A DNA stretch of 36,211 nt from Methyloglobulus morosus KoM1 (GTDB lineage: Bacteria; Pseudomonadota; Gammaproteobacteria; Methylococcales; Methylomonadaceae), in NCBI RefSeq assembly GCF_000496735.2, contig NZ_AYLO01000083.1, positions 18 to 36,228 of the forward strand. The letters are read 5' to 3'. Made by a program: the position numbers and the translations under genes. This document shows, piece by piece, positions 26,231 through 36,211 of this stretch. How positions within the stretch are numbered: the first letter of the stretch is position 1; the number at the start of each line of letters is the position of its first letter. Under the pieces are notes generated by a model. That model was given only the letters and a program-made list of their open reading frames with translations, searched no databases and had not been told where the DNA came from.

Positions 26231-27218
26231 AAAGGGAGGAAATTCTTTGATTAGAAATGGCAAGGCCCAACTGAAAAACAGCCATTGCATATAGGGGACT
26301 GTGGTTGTAACGAGTAATCACATAAAAATTGTCTAAAGCTGCCCATAATTCTTCGCCATCCTCTTGTTTAAAAGCGATAATTTTCGCTTTTTTGATTGAA
26401 AGTAAAGGTCTACTTATGTTTGGGTTAATTGCATTAGACTTAATCAAGCTTAAATCTTCCTTAAGGAAAGGAAAAGTGTTTACAGTTTTGTGACATTTAT
26501 CACAGAGCCTAAAAGCGACAGGTTGGCCCGCTTGCCAGCCATGTTTGACAAAATAATTTGCGATACTGGCAATAACATCTTGCGAGTTATGCCAAATATC
26601 TCGACTATTATCTTTATTATAATCAATAGCATAATTGCGATAGCTGCTAGGCATGAATTGCGGCATCCCTAACGCGCCCGCATACGAACCCAAAGGCGTT
26701 AAAGGATCAATATGCTCTTCTCGGCATAGCAATAAAAATTCTTCCAGTTCGTTTCGAAAAAATTGGCTGCGGGGCGGGTAATCAAAAGCAAGTGTGGCGA
26801 GCGCATCAATGACGCGATAATTGCCTGTGTGTTTTCCATACATCGTCTCAACGCCAATAATGGCGACGATAATTGCGGCAGGAACGCCGGTTTCCTGTTC
26901 GATGGTAGCCAAAATTTGCTCATTTTCTTGCCAAAATTGCACTCCGGCCTTGATTCGCGGCGTTTTTAGGAAAATTTCGCGGTATTTGTACCAGGGCAAG
27001 CTCTCGGACGGTTTTGAAATTTTTTTGATGATGTCGTCTTTTAATTCAACATGATCGAATAAATCAGTTAATGCAGCCTCATTAAATTGGTGCCTTGAGG
27101 CCATTTGCTTAATAAAACCATCAACGGTTTCCTGGTTTTTGACGGGATTGGCACAGGACAAAATGACAAAACAAGCGCAACTTATGAATAATCGCAAAAA
27201 ATAATTTTTAATTTTCAT
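26190..27218 (-). CDS. mltB: Membrane-bound lytic murein transglycosylase B
   Basis: Cleaves peptidoglycan glycan strands and leaves 1,6-anhydro ends. The 342 residues begin with a signal sequence ending in ILSC (Cys22), so it is probably a lipoprotein. The catalytic glutamate is E124 in IIGVETMYGKHTGNYRV, followed by the family block LGSYAGALGMPQFMPSSYRNYAIDY with a DNS-RDIW segment. This is the MltB (slt family 3) pattern, not MltA or Slt70. It follows rodA by 4 bases and overlaps rlpA, as in many gammaproteobacterial shape operons. Confidence 0.95.
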   Translation of the reverse strand: MKIKNYFLRLFISCACFVILSCANPVKNQETVDGFIKQMASRHQFNEAALTDLFDHVELKDDIIKKISKPSESLPWYKYREIFLKTPRIKAGVQFWQENEQILATIEQETGVPAAIIVAIIGVETMYGKHTGNYRVIDALATLAFDYPPRSQFFRNELEEFLLLCREEHIDPLTPLGSYAGALGMPQFMPSSYRNYAIDYNKDNSRDIWHNSQDVIASIANYFVKHGWQAGQPVAFRLCDKCHKTVNTFPFLKEDLSLIKSNAINPNISRPLLSIKKAKIIAFKQEDGEELWAALDNFYVITRYNHSPLYAMAVFQLGLAISNQRISSLYEKDHNLTSHAGT

Positions 27219-27222
27219 GTTT

Positions 27223-28356
27223 TTAATGGGGAATAAGCTGCTTGTGTGTGTGTATGGACATCAAGATGCCAAAACCGGCCAATAAGGTGACAATCGAAGT
27301 GCCCCCATAGCTAATCATGGGCAAGGGCACGCCCACCACGGGCAGGACACCGATAACCATGCCGATATTGACGAACACATAGACAAAAAAAGTGAAGGCC
27401 AGGCTGCCCGCCAATAACCGACTAAAGGTATCTTGAGCTTGTGAGGCTATATATAAGCATCGGCCAATGACCAATAGATAAAGCGCCAGCAGACCAAGAC
27501 AACCGAACAGCCCGAATTCTTCGGCGAAGACGGCAAAAATGAAATCGGTGGAACTTTCCGGCAGGAATTCCAGCTCGGATTGTTTGCTGCCCAGCCAACC
27601 TTTACCATAAATGCCGCCTGAGCCAATGGCAATTTTTGATTGGATAATGTGATAACCCTTACCCAAAGGATCGGCTTCGGGATCTAAAAGCGTAATAATG
27701 CGGGCGCGTTGGTAATCATGCAGAAAATAATGCCAAACGATGGGGGCCAGAGCCGAAAGGGAGACAAGGATTGCCAAAATAAAAAGCCAAGACAAACCTG
27801 CGAAAAACAACACGGCCCCACCGGAACTTGCGACCAATATGGCCGTACCCAAATCCGGTTGTTTGGCTATTAACAGGGTAGGTATCAAAATAAGAATGCC
27901 GGAAATCAACAGTTGTTGCGGCTTAATAGGCAAGGCATGGTCAGCAAGATACCAGGCAATCATCATGGGTGTTGTTATCTTAATCATTTCTGCCGGTTGA
28001 AAACGCAAAACACCCAGGTCTAGCCAGCGTTGCGCCCCTTTACCGATATGCCCCATTATCAATACCGCAACCAGCAGGGCAATACCTATACCGAACAACA
28101 GTGCCGAATAACGCTTGAATTGATAAGGATTGATGTGCGCCAGCACCGCCATAAGCAGGAATGCAAGACCGACCCGCGCAGCCTGCCGATATATCAGTCC
28201 CATTTCCTGGCTTCCTGCACTGTAGAGAATAACAAAACTAAGCAGCGAAATAAGCAGTAGGCAGACCAACAAGGGGATATCAATATGCAGTTTGCCGAGT
28301 ATACGTTCGGTAAGCGAGGGAGTTTGGAATTGTTCGCGGCGGGATTCAATATTCAT
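27223..28356 (-). CDS. rodA: Rod-shape SEDS peptidoglycan polymerase RodA
   Basis: SEDS-family glycosyltransferase that polymerises lipid II for side-wall growth with PBP2. The 377 residues contain about ten membrane spans. The conserved loop SKQSELEFLPESSTDFIFAVFAEEFGLFG includes the essential acidic region, and PMISYGGTS lies near the C-terminus. Its ATG overlaps the mrdA stop (ATGA), so the polymerase and its cognate transpeptidase are made together. mltB starts 4 bases after its stop. Confidence 0.98.
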   Translation of the reverse strand: MNIESRREQFQTPSLTERILGKLHIDIPLLVCLLLISLLSFVILYSAGSQEMGLIYRQAARVGLAFLLMAVLAHINPYQFKRYSALLFGIGIALLVAVLIMGHIGKGAQRWLDLGVLRFQPAEMIKITTPMMIAWYLADHALPIKPQQLLISGILILIPTLLIAKQPDLGTAILVASSGGAVLFFAGLSWLFILAILVSLSALAPIVWHYFLHDYQRARIITLLDPEADPLGKGYHIIQSKIAIGSGGIYGKGWLGSKQSELEFLPESSTDFIFAVFAEEFGLFGCLGLLALYLLVIGRCLYIASQAQDTFSRLLAGSLAFTFFVYVFVNIGMVIGVLPVVGVPLPMISYGGTSIVTLLAGFGILMSIHTHKQLIPH

Positions 28357-30194
28357 GGTTGTGTTGTTTGCTTATCACGCAAATATTGTTTGATAATTTT
28401 GGCTGCAATGGGCGCTGCCACCGACCCGCCGTGGCCACCATTTTCAGCTATCACAGCCACCGCAATTTTTGGGTTTTCGGCAGGTGCGAATGATATGAAC
28501 AAGGCATGGTCGCGTTGCTTGAAATCGATTTGATGTTCGTTGTAACTGGCATTTTGCTTAATGTTTATCACCTGCGCCGTTCCGGTTTTGCCAGCGATAT
28601 GGTAATTAATGTCCAGCCCTATGCTCCTTGCCGTACCTCGGTTACTGTGGATGACATTGATCATTGCCGCTATTACGGTATTAAGATTAGCGGGTTTTAG
28701 CGGAATGGTAGATTTGGGTTGGTTTTCGCTGGGTTTGCTCGTGATGTCAGTGACAATCTTGTCCACCAAATGGGGAATTATGATATTGCCCTTATTTGCC
28801 AACGTCGCGGTGGCCTTTGCAAGTTGCAACATAGTGACTTGATGATAGCCTTGGCCTATGCCTGTAATGACGGTTTCGCCTGGGAACCAGGGCTGGCTTT
28901 TTTTGGCCATTTTCCATTCGCGGGACGGAAGCAAACCTGATTTTTCCCCCATTAAGTCGATGCCTGTTTTTTCGCCAAAACCAAATTGTTGCAAAAAACT
29001 GTGGATCCGGTCTATGCCCAATATGCTCGCCAGCCGATAGAAATAGACATCACAAGATTGGGTGACGGCCTCGCTGACATTGATCGGGCCGTGTCCGCCT
29101 TTTCGCCAATCCCGGTAATGGTGGCTGTCATTAGGCAACTGATAGTAACCTGGGCAGTTAAATTGCTGCCTTACACCGACGGCATTGTATTCAAGTCCAG
29201 CCAATGCCATAAACGGCTTGATGGTGGAGCCGGGCGGATAAAGTCCACGTAATGCACGGTTATACAGGGGCTGGTCTGGCGATGATTGCAGCGCTTGATA
29301 GGCCGCATTGCCGATACCGATTACGAAGGGATTAGGGTCAAAACCGGGACGACTGACGAAAGTTAACACCCCACCGGTTTCAATTTCGATAGCGACAACC
29401 GCACCATTATAATTTTCCAGTGCCTCGTAAGCCATTTTTTGCAATTCCATGTCCAAACTCAGATGGAGATTGGCACCGGCGACTGGACTGACTTCCTTGA
29501 GTGTCTTTAATGGCCGCCCTTGGACATTGACTTCGATTTCCGAGTACCCCGTAGTCCCGTGCAGTTGCGATTCATAAGCGCTTTCTATCCCTAATTTTCC
29601 GATATACGTGGAGCCTCGGTATTCGGCGATGGGCAAATCTTTCACCTCATCTTCATTGATTCGACCGACATAGCCAACGACATGGGCTGCAAGCTCGCCG
29701 TATGGATAATTCCTAAGCTGGCGGATATGGACATCGGCACCGTGATAAAAAGGCCGTACAACCGCAAATTTTGCCAGTTCTTCCTGTGTCAAATTGGTCA
29801 AAAGGGGAATGGGGTTAAAGCGCTTTTGCCTTTTTCTTAGCTTTTGAAATATTTCTATTTTTTCCTCTGGAATGTTGAGCAATGCTTGCAACTTGACCAG
29901 CATGCCATCCAAATCGCCAATTTGTTCAGGGATAAGTTCAAGCGTATAGGTCTGGGTGTTTTCGGCAAGTATATTGCCGCGCCTGTCATAAATAATCCCA
30001 CGCGAAGGGACTGTCGGCTCGATTTTAATGCTGTTTTCTTTGGCCTTGGTCGAGTAGAGTTGGTGACCGACAACTTGCAGGTAAACTAGCCGGACAATAA
30101 GCCCTGCGGTCAATATCAAGATGATGACAAAAGCGGCGATGATACGGCCCAGAAAAAGGTAACTTTCTTCTGGATTGTCCTTAAAGGTCAACAT
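28353..30194 (-). CDS. mrdA: Penicillin-binding protein 2
   Basis: Class B transpeptidase of the elongasome. The start at 30194 gives 613 residues beginning MLTFKDNPEESYLFLGRI; the frame is open to 30389, but the extra part overlaps mreD and is not family-like. A single N-terminal span lies at about 16-40. The pedestal domain includes PSRGIIYDRRGNILAEN (63-79). Catalytic motifs are S323-T-I-K326, S380-C-D382 and K536-T-G538. No clear ribosome-binding site is seen; it lies 26 bases after mreD. Confidence 0.97.
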   Translation of the reverse strand: MLTFKDNPEESYLFLGRIIAAFVIILILTAGLIVRLVYLQVVGHQLYSTKAKENSIKIEPTVPSRGIIYDRRGNILAENTQTYTLELIPEQIGDLDGMLVKLQALLNIPEEKIEIFQKLRKRQKRFNPIPLLTNLTQEELAKFAVVRPFYHGADVHIRQLRNYPYGELAAHVVGYVGRINEDEVKDLPIAEYRGSTYIGKLGIESAYESQLHGTTGYSEIEVNVQGRPLKTLKEVSPVAGANLHLSLDMELQKMAYEALENYNGAVVAIEIETGGVLTFVSRPGFDPNPFVIGIGNAAYQALQSSPDQPLYNRALRGLYPPGSTIKPFMALAGLEYNAVGVRQQFNCPGYYQLPNDSHHYRDWRKGGHGPINVSEAVTQSCDVYFYRLASILGIDRIHSFLQQFGFGEKTGIDLMGEKSGLLPSREWKMAKKSQPWFPGETVITGIGQGYHQVTMLQLAKATATLANKGNIIIPHLVDKIVTDITSKPSENQPKSTIPLKPANLNTVIAAMINVIHSNRGTARSIGLDINYHIAGKTGTAQVINIKQNASYNEHQIDFKQRDHALFISFAPAENPKIAVAVIAENGGHGGSVAAPIAAKIIKQYLRDKQTTQP

Positions 30195-30220
30195 ACGGGC
30201 ATCGCAGAGGTGAATAGTTG

Positions 30221-30709
30221 TCAGTCGGTTTTGATCGGTTTCGCCAACCTGACAAAACGTAGCACGGTATAAACCAAAGGCCAACACACCGTGCCGACAA
30301 AAACGGATAGCCAGAAAGAAGGCTTTAGTTGTGCGGTCTGTTGAATATTTTTGATGAAAAACAGTAGGAGCTCTGACAACAACAAGCAAAAGAAAATAAA
30401 TAGCGCTTGCTGTATAAATGGGAATTGCCGCAAGCGCTTGTGCAAGGACAGGCTAATGTAAATCACTAAGGAATAAGCCAAGGCGTATTGGCCAAACATT
30501 CGCCCCGTCAACACATCGGTTAGCAAGCCGAAAGTCCAAGCGTGAAAAATACCGACGCGCTCGGGCAGCGCCAGCGACCAGTAGATCAAAGTGAGCAAAA
30601 CCCAATCGGGATTGTAGACAGCGTAGGCTACGGGCAATGGGGCTATTTTTAGGCACATTGCAAAGACCAGGGTCAAGATAATGCGCCCAAAACCATAACT
30701 GTTACTCAT
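30221..30709 (-). CDS. mreD: Rod shape-determining protein MreD
   Basis: Small integral membrane protein of the Rod complex. The 162 residues contain about five hydrophobic spans and the typical MreD pattern with PDWVLLTLIYWSLALPERVGIFHAWTFGLLTDVLTGRMFGQYALAYSL. The ATG lies 8 bases inside the 3' end of mreC, and mrdA follows. The order mreB-mreC-mreD-mrdA-rodA is the standard one. Confidence 0.96.
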   Translation of the reverse strand: MSNSYGFGRIILTLVFAMCLKIAPLPVAYAVYNPDWVLLTLIYWSLALPERVGIFHAWTFGLLTDVLTGRMFGQYALAYSLVIYISLSLHKRLRQFPFIQQALFIFFCLLLSELLLFFIKNIQQTAQLKPSFWLSVFVGTVCWPLVYTVLRFVRLAKPIKTD

Positions 30710-31547
30710 CGCCTTGCTCCTCTTCCTTTAGTTGTTCATGCGGCTCAGAAGGGGTTAGCGGCACTGGCTTTGTACTGCTCCAGACAATCATCAACTCCCT
30801 GTTACGGTCTAACGACGCTTTGGGGGTTGCCGTAATCTGCTTATTTGCCGGTGGCGTGAATTTGTCAACGGTTGCGACCGGATAACCTTGCGGGAACGTG
30901 CCGCCCAAACCTGACGTGATTAACAAATCGCCAGGACGAATATCCGCATTGTCCCTCAAAAATGGCAAGTTAAGGCGGTTCAATTCACCGCTGCCGACGG
31001 CGATAGTCAACAAGCCATTGCGATTGACTTGCACGGGTATCGCGTGGTTAGGGTCGGTGATGAGCATAATCTCAGAACTGTGCGGTAATGCCCTAAAAAC
31101 TTGGCCGACAACCCCATTGGCATCGACCACGGGTTGTTGCGGGTGTACACCGAAACGGGTGCCTTTGTTAACCACGACGATATTTTCATAAGGCGGGGCG
31201 ATATTGACTGACAATAATTCGGCGATCAAAACTTGCTCGCCCAGTTTAAACGAATTTTCCAGCAACGCCCTTAACCGGATATTTTCCCGTTCTAGCGAAT
31301 CATACCTTAGGAGCCGGATTTGGTTGATCGACTGAGTTTCCCTTAGTTTTTTGTTTTCTTCCCTTAACGAAGTGTACGACTTTAGCGAGAATGCGATACG
31401 GCTTGAAGCCTCCACGGGCAGGTCCACCAAGTATCTAATGGGATCAATGGCATGTGAGAGCGTTGCGCGAACCGGATCCAGGCGTGCGCTAATGTGTTCC
31501 ATAGTTAATAAGGCAACAGAGGCCATGACTGCAATGAACAGGCGCAC
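30702..31547 (-). CDS. mreC: Rod shape-determining protein MreC (canonical start is internal)
   Basis: Bitopic inner-membrane protein that activates PBP2-RodA. The GTG at 31547 is the first canonical start and gives 281 residues starting at the membrane span (LFIAVMASVALLTM). It cuts off the conserved N-terminus: the 12 codons before it read IKLLFAEGPSIH, matching the (M)IKxLFxxGPS start of other MreC proteins, but begin with ATA (31583-31581). A coiled coil follows the span (about 45-85), then the beta domains with RFGVHPQQPVVDANGVVGQV and DLLITSGLGGTFPQGYPVATV. The tail is acidic. GAG lies 9 bases before the ATA. mreD overlaps by 8 bases. Confidence 0.95.
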   Translation of the reverse strand: MRLFIAVMASVALLTMEHISARLDPVRATLSHAIDPIRYLVDLPVEASSRIAFSLKSYTSLREENKKLRETQSINQIRLLRYDSLERENIRLRALLENSFKLGEQVLIAELLSVNIAPPYENIVVVNKGTRFGVHPQQPVVDANGVVGQVFRALPHSSEIMLITDPNHAIPVQVNRNGLLTIAVGSGELNRLNLPFLRDNADIRPGDLLITSGLGGTFPQGYPVATVDKFTPPANKQITATPKASLDRNRELMIVWSSTKPVPLTPSEPHEQLKEEEQGDE

Positions 31548-31583
31548 ATGGATCGAAGGGCCTTCGGCAAATAACAGTTTTAT
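31548..31583 (-). other. Conserved mreC 5' extension starting with ATA
   Basis: In frame with mreC and free of stops. It encodes IKLLFAEGPSIH, the usual cytoplasmic N-terminus of MreC. The next upstream in-frame stop is TGA at 31601-31599, and no ATG, GTG or TTG occurs between. A GAG lies 9 bases upstream of the ATA. Either ATA (or a nearby codon) serves as start, or a base differs from the true sequence. Confidence 0.6.
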
Positions 31584-31716
31584 GGCGGAGGTCTCTAATC
31601 AGTTTATAAACGATCTGTTATATCGGGAATAACCGCAACACCCAAAGGCTTGCAATCAGGATCGGAACAGTTGGTTATGCCTACTACAGAATTAGCAAAT
31701 CTATCAGGCAATTTTG

Positions 31717-32763
<1,047 letters not shown>

Positions 32764-32798
32764 TTACCTGCGTCCTGAGGAATGGAAATTAAAGCGTC

Positions 32799-32842
32799 AT
32801 ACTTTATCAATCAAGCGGGTATTCGGGCAAGATATAAAGTAT
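32799..32842. promoter_or_regulatory. Divergent mreB/gatC promoter region with inverted repeat
   Basis: ATACTTTAT (32799-32807) and ATAAAGTAT (32834-32842) form a perfect 9 bp inverted repeat. On the minus strand TTGCCC (complement of 32825-32830), an 18-base spacer and TAAAGT with an upstream TG (complement of 32801-32806) make a good promoter for mreB. On the plus strand TATAAA (32833-32838) could serve gatC. Confidence 0.5.
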
Positions 32843-32875
32843 CATAAATTAATTTTGCTAATAATAGGATAAAAA

Positions 32876-33163
32876 ATGACATTAACGGCGGATGACGTAA
32901 AAAAAATTGCTTATCTGGCGCGCTTGGGAATAGATCAAAATGATATAGAATCTTATGCCCAAGATTTGTCCGGCATGTTGGAATTGATGACACAAATGGG
33001 CGAAACCGACACCGACGGCGTTCCGCCGATGGCGCATCCCATGGATCAAAAACAGCGTTTGCGGGTTGATGAAGTAACAGAAAGCGACAATCGAGACAAC
33101 TTTCAGGCGATTGCCCCCCAAGTCGAAGCAGGGCTTTATCTGGTACCAAAAGTTATTGAATGA
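32876..33163 (+). CDS. gatC: Aspartyl/glutamyl-tRNA amidotransferase subunit C
   Basis: Small subunit that clamps GatA and GatB together. The 95 residues match the family: [17 protein letters not shown] at the N-terminus, and a C-terminal part with [20 protein letters not shown] that wraps around GatA. AGGA lies upstream of the ATG. It starts the gatCAB operon and diverges from mreB. Confidence 0.97.
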   Translation: MTLTADDVKKIAYLARLGIDQNDIESYAQDLSGMLELMTQMGETDTDGVPPMAHPMDQKQRLRVDEVTESDNRDNFQAIAPQVEAGLYLVPKVIE

Positions 33164-33173
33164 AGGACAATCA

Positions 33174-34625
33174 GTGCACACCAAGTCGATCAAAGAATTA
33201 GCCAAGGGATTACGTGCGGGTGAATTTTCCAGTGTGGAATTGACGCAAGCGTTTTTAGCCCGCATCAAACAACATCAATCGTTGAATTGCTTTATTTCCG
33301 TCACCGAAGAACTTGCCTTGCAAGCTGCCAACCTAGCGGACGGGCGAATTGCCAAAGGCGATGCCAGTTTGCTTATGGGCATACCGATTGCCCAAAAAGA
33401 TATTTTTTGTACGCAAGGTGTAAAGACTTCTTGCGGCTCCAAGATGCTGGACAACTTTATCGCCCCCTACAATGCCACGGTGGTTGAAAAGCTGAATGCT
33501 GCTGGCGCGGTCATGCTGGGAAAACTGAACATGGACGAATTCGCCATGGGTTCGTCCAATGAAACCAGCCATTACGGGGCAGTCAAAAATCCTTGGCAAA
33601 CAGATTTAGTCCCCGGCGGCTCATCGGGCGGCTCCGCAGCGGCAGTCGCAGCGCGGTTGGCCATTTGTGCGACAGGCACGGATACGGGCGGCTCTATCCG
33701 CCAACCGGCCGCCCATTGCGGTATTACCGGCTTGAAACCGACATACGGGCGCGTGTCCCGTTATGGCATGATTGCTTATGCATCCAGCCTCGACCAAGGC
33801 GGCCCGATGGCGCGTAGCGCTGAAGATACTGCTGCACTGATGCAAGCAATGGCAGGCTTTGATGAGAAAGATTCCACCAGTGTCGATTTGCCCGTACCGG
33901 ATTATCAGGCTGGCTTGAATGCTGAACTTAAAGGCCTAAAAATCGGCTTGCCGAAAGAATTTTTTGGCGACGGCTTAAACGGCAACGTCGCGACAGTCAT
34001 AGACCAAGCCATTAATGAGTACCAAAAATTGGGGGCAACGGTAAAAGAAGTCTCCATGCCGAATCTCAAACTGGCAATACCCGCCTATTACGTCATCGCA
34101 CCCGCCGAATGTTCCGCAAATTTGTCGCGTTTTGATGGCGTACGTTTCGGCTATCGTTGCACCAATCCGCAGGATTTGACTGATTTATACACCCGTTCCC
34201 GTGGCGAAAGTTTCGGCAAGGAAGTCAAGCGCCGTATCCTCATGGGGACGTACGCCCTATCGGCAGGCTATTACGATGCGTATTATATTAAGGCACAACA
34301 AATTCGTCGCCTGATTAGCGACGATTTCAAGAATGCCTTGGCTGACGTTGATGTCATCATGGGGCCGGTCGCGCCCAGTACGGCGTTCGGCATCGGCGAG
34401 AAAATTGGAAACCCAATCGAAATGTACTTGTCAGATATTTATACCATCGCCATCAACTTGGCAGGCCTACCCGCCATGTCGATTCCCGCTGGCTTTGCGG
34501 AAGGCAAACCCGTGGGCTTGCAAGTGATCGGCAATTATTTTGCGGAGGACAGGCTATTGAACATAGCCCATCAATTTCAAATAGTAACCGATTGGCATCA
34601 ACAGGTTCCCAAAGGGTTTGAATAG
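33174..34625 (+). CDS. gatA: Aspartyl/glutamyl-tRNA amidotransferase subunit A
   Basis: Amidase-signature subunit that frees ammonia from glutamine for the transamidation of Glu-tRNA-Gln or Asp-tRNA-Asn. The start is GTG 33174 with AGGA (33164-33167) six bases upstream; the frame is open upstream to 33111 but that part overlaps gatC. This gives 483 residues, the usual length. The catalytic triad is K75 (IAQKDIFCT), cis-S150 (GGSSGGS) and S174 ([11 protein letters not shown]), with the same spacing as in the known enzyme. It lies 10 bases after gatC and 9 bases before gatB. Confidence 0.98.
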   Translation: MHTKSIKELAKGLRAGEFSSVELTQAFLARIKQHQSLNCFISVTEELALQAANLADGRIAKGDASLLMGIPIAQKDIFCTQGVKTSCGSKMLDNFIAPYNATVVEKLNAAGAVMLGKLNMDEFAMGSSNETSHYGAVKNPWQTDLVPGGSSGGSAAAVAARLAICATGTDTGGSIRQPAAHCGITGLKPTYGRVSRYGMIAYASSLDQGGPMARSAEDTAALMQAMAGFDEKDSTSVDLPVPDYQAGLNAELKGLKIGLPKEFFGDGLNGNVATVIDQAINEYQKLGATVKEVSMPNLKLAIPAYYVIAPAECSANLSRFDGVRFGYRCTNPQDLTDLYTRSRGESFGKEVKRRILMGTYALSAGYYDAYYIKAQQIRRLISDDFKNALADVDVIMGPVAPSTAFGIGEKIGNPIEMYLSDIYTIAINLAGLPAMSIPAGFAEGKPVGLQVIGNYFAEDRLLNIAHQFQIVTDWHQQVPKGFE

Positions 34626-34634
34626 GAATAGCAA

Positions 34635-36083
34635 ATGGGACATCATCAAGAACAAAAATGGGAAACCGTGATTGGGTTGGAAATCCATACCCAACTGGCG
34701 ACCCAATCCAAAATATTTTCGGGTGCAGCCACCGCGTATGGCGCAGAACCCAACACCCAAGCCTGTGCGGTTGATTTGGGCTTGCCGGGCGTGTTGCCAG
34801 TCTTAAATAGTGAAGCAGTCAATATGGCAGTGAAATTCGGCTTGGCGATAGAAGCCGAAATTGCACCTTACTCGGTCTTCGCCCGTAAAAACTACTTTTA
34901 CCCCGACCTGCCTAAAGGCTACCAGATCAGCCAGTTTGAATTGCCCATTGTCGGCAAGGGTCACTTGGATATTGACGTGGACGGCACGAGCAAACGCATC
35001 GGCATTACCCGCGCCCATCTGGAAGAAGATGCCGGAAAATCCCTACACGAAAACTTCCACGGCATGAGCGGTATCGACTTAAACCGAGCAGGTACGCCAC
35101 TACTGGAAATCGTCTCCGAGCCAGACATGCGTTCGGCCAAGGAAGCGGTGGCCTATATGCGAAAACTGCACGAATTGGTGCGTTATCTGGGCATTTGTGA
35201 CGGCAATATGCAAGAAGGTTCATTCCGCTGCGATGCCAATGTCTCGGTGCGGCCTAAAGGACAACAAGAATTCGGTACTCGTGCAGAGATCAAGAACATC
35301 AATTCTTTCAGATTTGTCGAAAAAGCCATCCATCATGAAGTCGAAAGGCAGATTGAGTTGATTGAAAACGGCGGTAAAGTTGTCCAGGAAACCCGGCTTT
35401 ATGATGCCAATAAAGACGAAACCCGCTCTATGCGCAGCAAGGAAGAAGCCAACGATTATCGCTACTTTCCCGATCCCGACTTATTGCCAGTCCATATCAG
35501 TGAGGAATTCAAGGCGCAAATCCAGTTGCAATTACCCGAATTGCCGGAAGCTAAAAAGCTAAGGTTTAAGGAACGCTATCAACTGGACGAGGAAAACGCA
35601 GGGATATTGACCGCATCGCGTCAACTGGCTGATTATTTTGAAGCCTTGGTCAAAGAATCCGCCTGTGAGGCCAAGCTATGTGCCAACTGGATGACGGGCG
35701 ATTTGTTGGCCGCACTCAACAAGGCCGACCTGGATATAACGGAATCCCCAGTGGACACCCGGCGGTTGGCGGGGCTGATGCGCCGCATCCATGACGATAC
35801 GATTTCCGGCAAAATCGCCAAGCAAGTCTTTGACCTGATGTGGCAATCCAACGCCACTGCCGATGAAATCATAGCCGAAAAAGGCCTGAAACAAATCACC
35901 GACACCGGTGCCATCGAAGCCATCATCGACAAAATCATTGCCGACAACCCAGACCAAGTGGCGCAATATCTTAGCGGCAAGGATAAGGTATTTGGCTTTT
36001 TTGTCGGGCAAGTCATGAAAGAAATGCAAGGCAAGGCAAGCCCTGCCGAAGTCAATAAAATGCTGAAAGCCAAATTAAAATAA
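34635..36083 (+). CDS. gatB: Aspartyl/glutamyl-tRNA amidotransferase subunit B
   Basis: Kinase/transferase subunit that activates the Glu or Asp on the tRNA with ATP and accepts ammonia from GatA. The 482 residues are full length: [13 protein letters not shown] opens the catalytic cradle domain, [19 protein letters not shown] and [19 protein letters not shown] are family signatures, and the C-terminal helical/YqeY-like tail (about 335-482) binds tRNA. AGGA lies upstream of the ATG. The presence of gatCAB suggests that Gln-tRNA and/or Asn-tRNA are made indirectly in this organism. Confidence 0.98.
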   Translation: MGHHQEQKWETVIGLEIHTQLATQSKIFSGAATAYGAEPNTQACAVDLGLPGVLPVLNSEAVNMAVKFGLAIEAEIAPYSVFARKNYFYPDLPKGYQISQFELPIVGKGHLDIDVDGTSKRIGITRAHLEEDAGKSLHENFHGMSGIDLNRAGTPLLEIVSEPDMRSAKEAVAYMRKLHELVRYLGICDGNMQEGSFRCDANVSVRPKGQQEFGTRAEIKNINSFRFVEKAIHHEVERQIELIENGGKVVQETRLYDANKDETRSMRSKEEANDYRYFPDPDLLPVHISEEFKAQIQLQLPELPEAKKLRFKERYQLDEENAGILTASRQLADYFEALVKESACEAKLCANWMTGDLLAALNKADLDITESPVDTRRLAGLMRRIHDDTISGKIAKQVFDLMWQSNATADEIIAEKGLKQITDTGAIEAIIDKIIADNPDQVAQYLSGKDKVFGFFVGQVMKEMQGKASPAEVNKMLKAKLK

Positions 36084-36178
36084 ACCGAATCGTTCCCACG
36101 CTCCTACGTCACTGCCATTAAGTTAAGAAATACTTTATATTAAAAACAGTGAGATAATTAACCTATTTAAAGTAAGTT

Positions 36179-36211
36179 ATGAGTAAAAAACGTGCACAAT
36201 CCGTCTTAGCC
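36179..36211 (+). CDS. Possible start of next gene (truncated by window end)
   Basis: ATG at 36179 opens MSKKRAQSVLA before the window ends. The upstream 60 bases are AT-rich and promoter-like, following a short GC-rich repeat-like piece after gatB (36090-36110). Eleven codons are too few to name a family. Confidence 0.35.
   Translation, partial: MSKKRAQSVLA

Noticed and set aside
30195-30389. 65-codon extension of PBP2
   Set aside because: It overlaps mreD in another frame, and the family starts at MLTFKDNPEE.
36084-36178. Terminator or RNA gene after gatB
   Set aside because: Only a short repeat-like GC stretch and AT-rich sequence are visible; no stable hairpin with T tract.

Overview
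The window is a bacterial chromosome segment from a gammaproteobacterium. The gene order (tgt-yajC-secD-secF; ndk-rlmN-pilW-hisS-yfgM-bamB-der; mreBCD-mrdA-rodA-mltB-rlpA-dacC-dat-ybeD-lipB-lipA; gatCAB), moderate base composition and many short palindromic repeats resemble a methanotroph-like member of Methylococcales. That placement is inference; no gene here is diagnostic of methane oxidation.

Layout, plus strand first. 1-1643: one AT-rich orphan membrane/coiled-coil gene bracketed by a near-perfect 76-77 bp inverted repeat and further palindromic repeats. 1641-1949: a repeat cluster without genes. 2003-6391: tRNA queuosine enzyme and the Sec accessory operon. 6461-13920: nucleotide metabolism, RNA modification, type IV pilus lipoprotein, HisRS, YfgM/BamB envelope biogenesis, Der ribosome assembly GTPase and Tpx. 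13921-14193: an intergenic region with a perfect TGTGA-N6-TCACA site, a short hairpin and a strong intrinsic terminator, which together look like a small RNA gene. 14194-15423: fused SpmA-SpmB membrane protein. 15433-17163: two orphan hypothetical genes among palindromic repeats. 17164-19096: MtaB and a GST.

19107-21320 is an AT-rich accessory islet: a minus-strand winged-helix-like gene faces a two-gene operon (wHTH protein plus AbiEii-like nucleotidyltransferase) joined by an ATGA overlap and preceded by a perfect palindromic operator. It is the best toxin-antitoxin/defence candidate here.

21392-32760, minus strand: a tightly packed run of twelve genes, transcribed mreB to lipA, covering rod-shape determination, peptidoglycan synthesis and remodelling, then D-amino acid and lipoate metabolism. 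mreC has a conserved N-terminus but no canonical start codon in front of it. mreB and gatC diverge from a shared 115 bp promoter region, and gatCAB (the amidotransferase making Gln-tRNA/Asn-tRNA) runs to the right end, where the first 11 codons of another possible gene appear.

No tRNA, rRNA, CRISPR array, transposase or integrase was seen.
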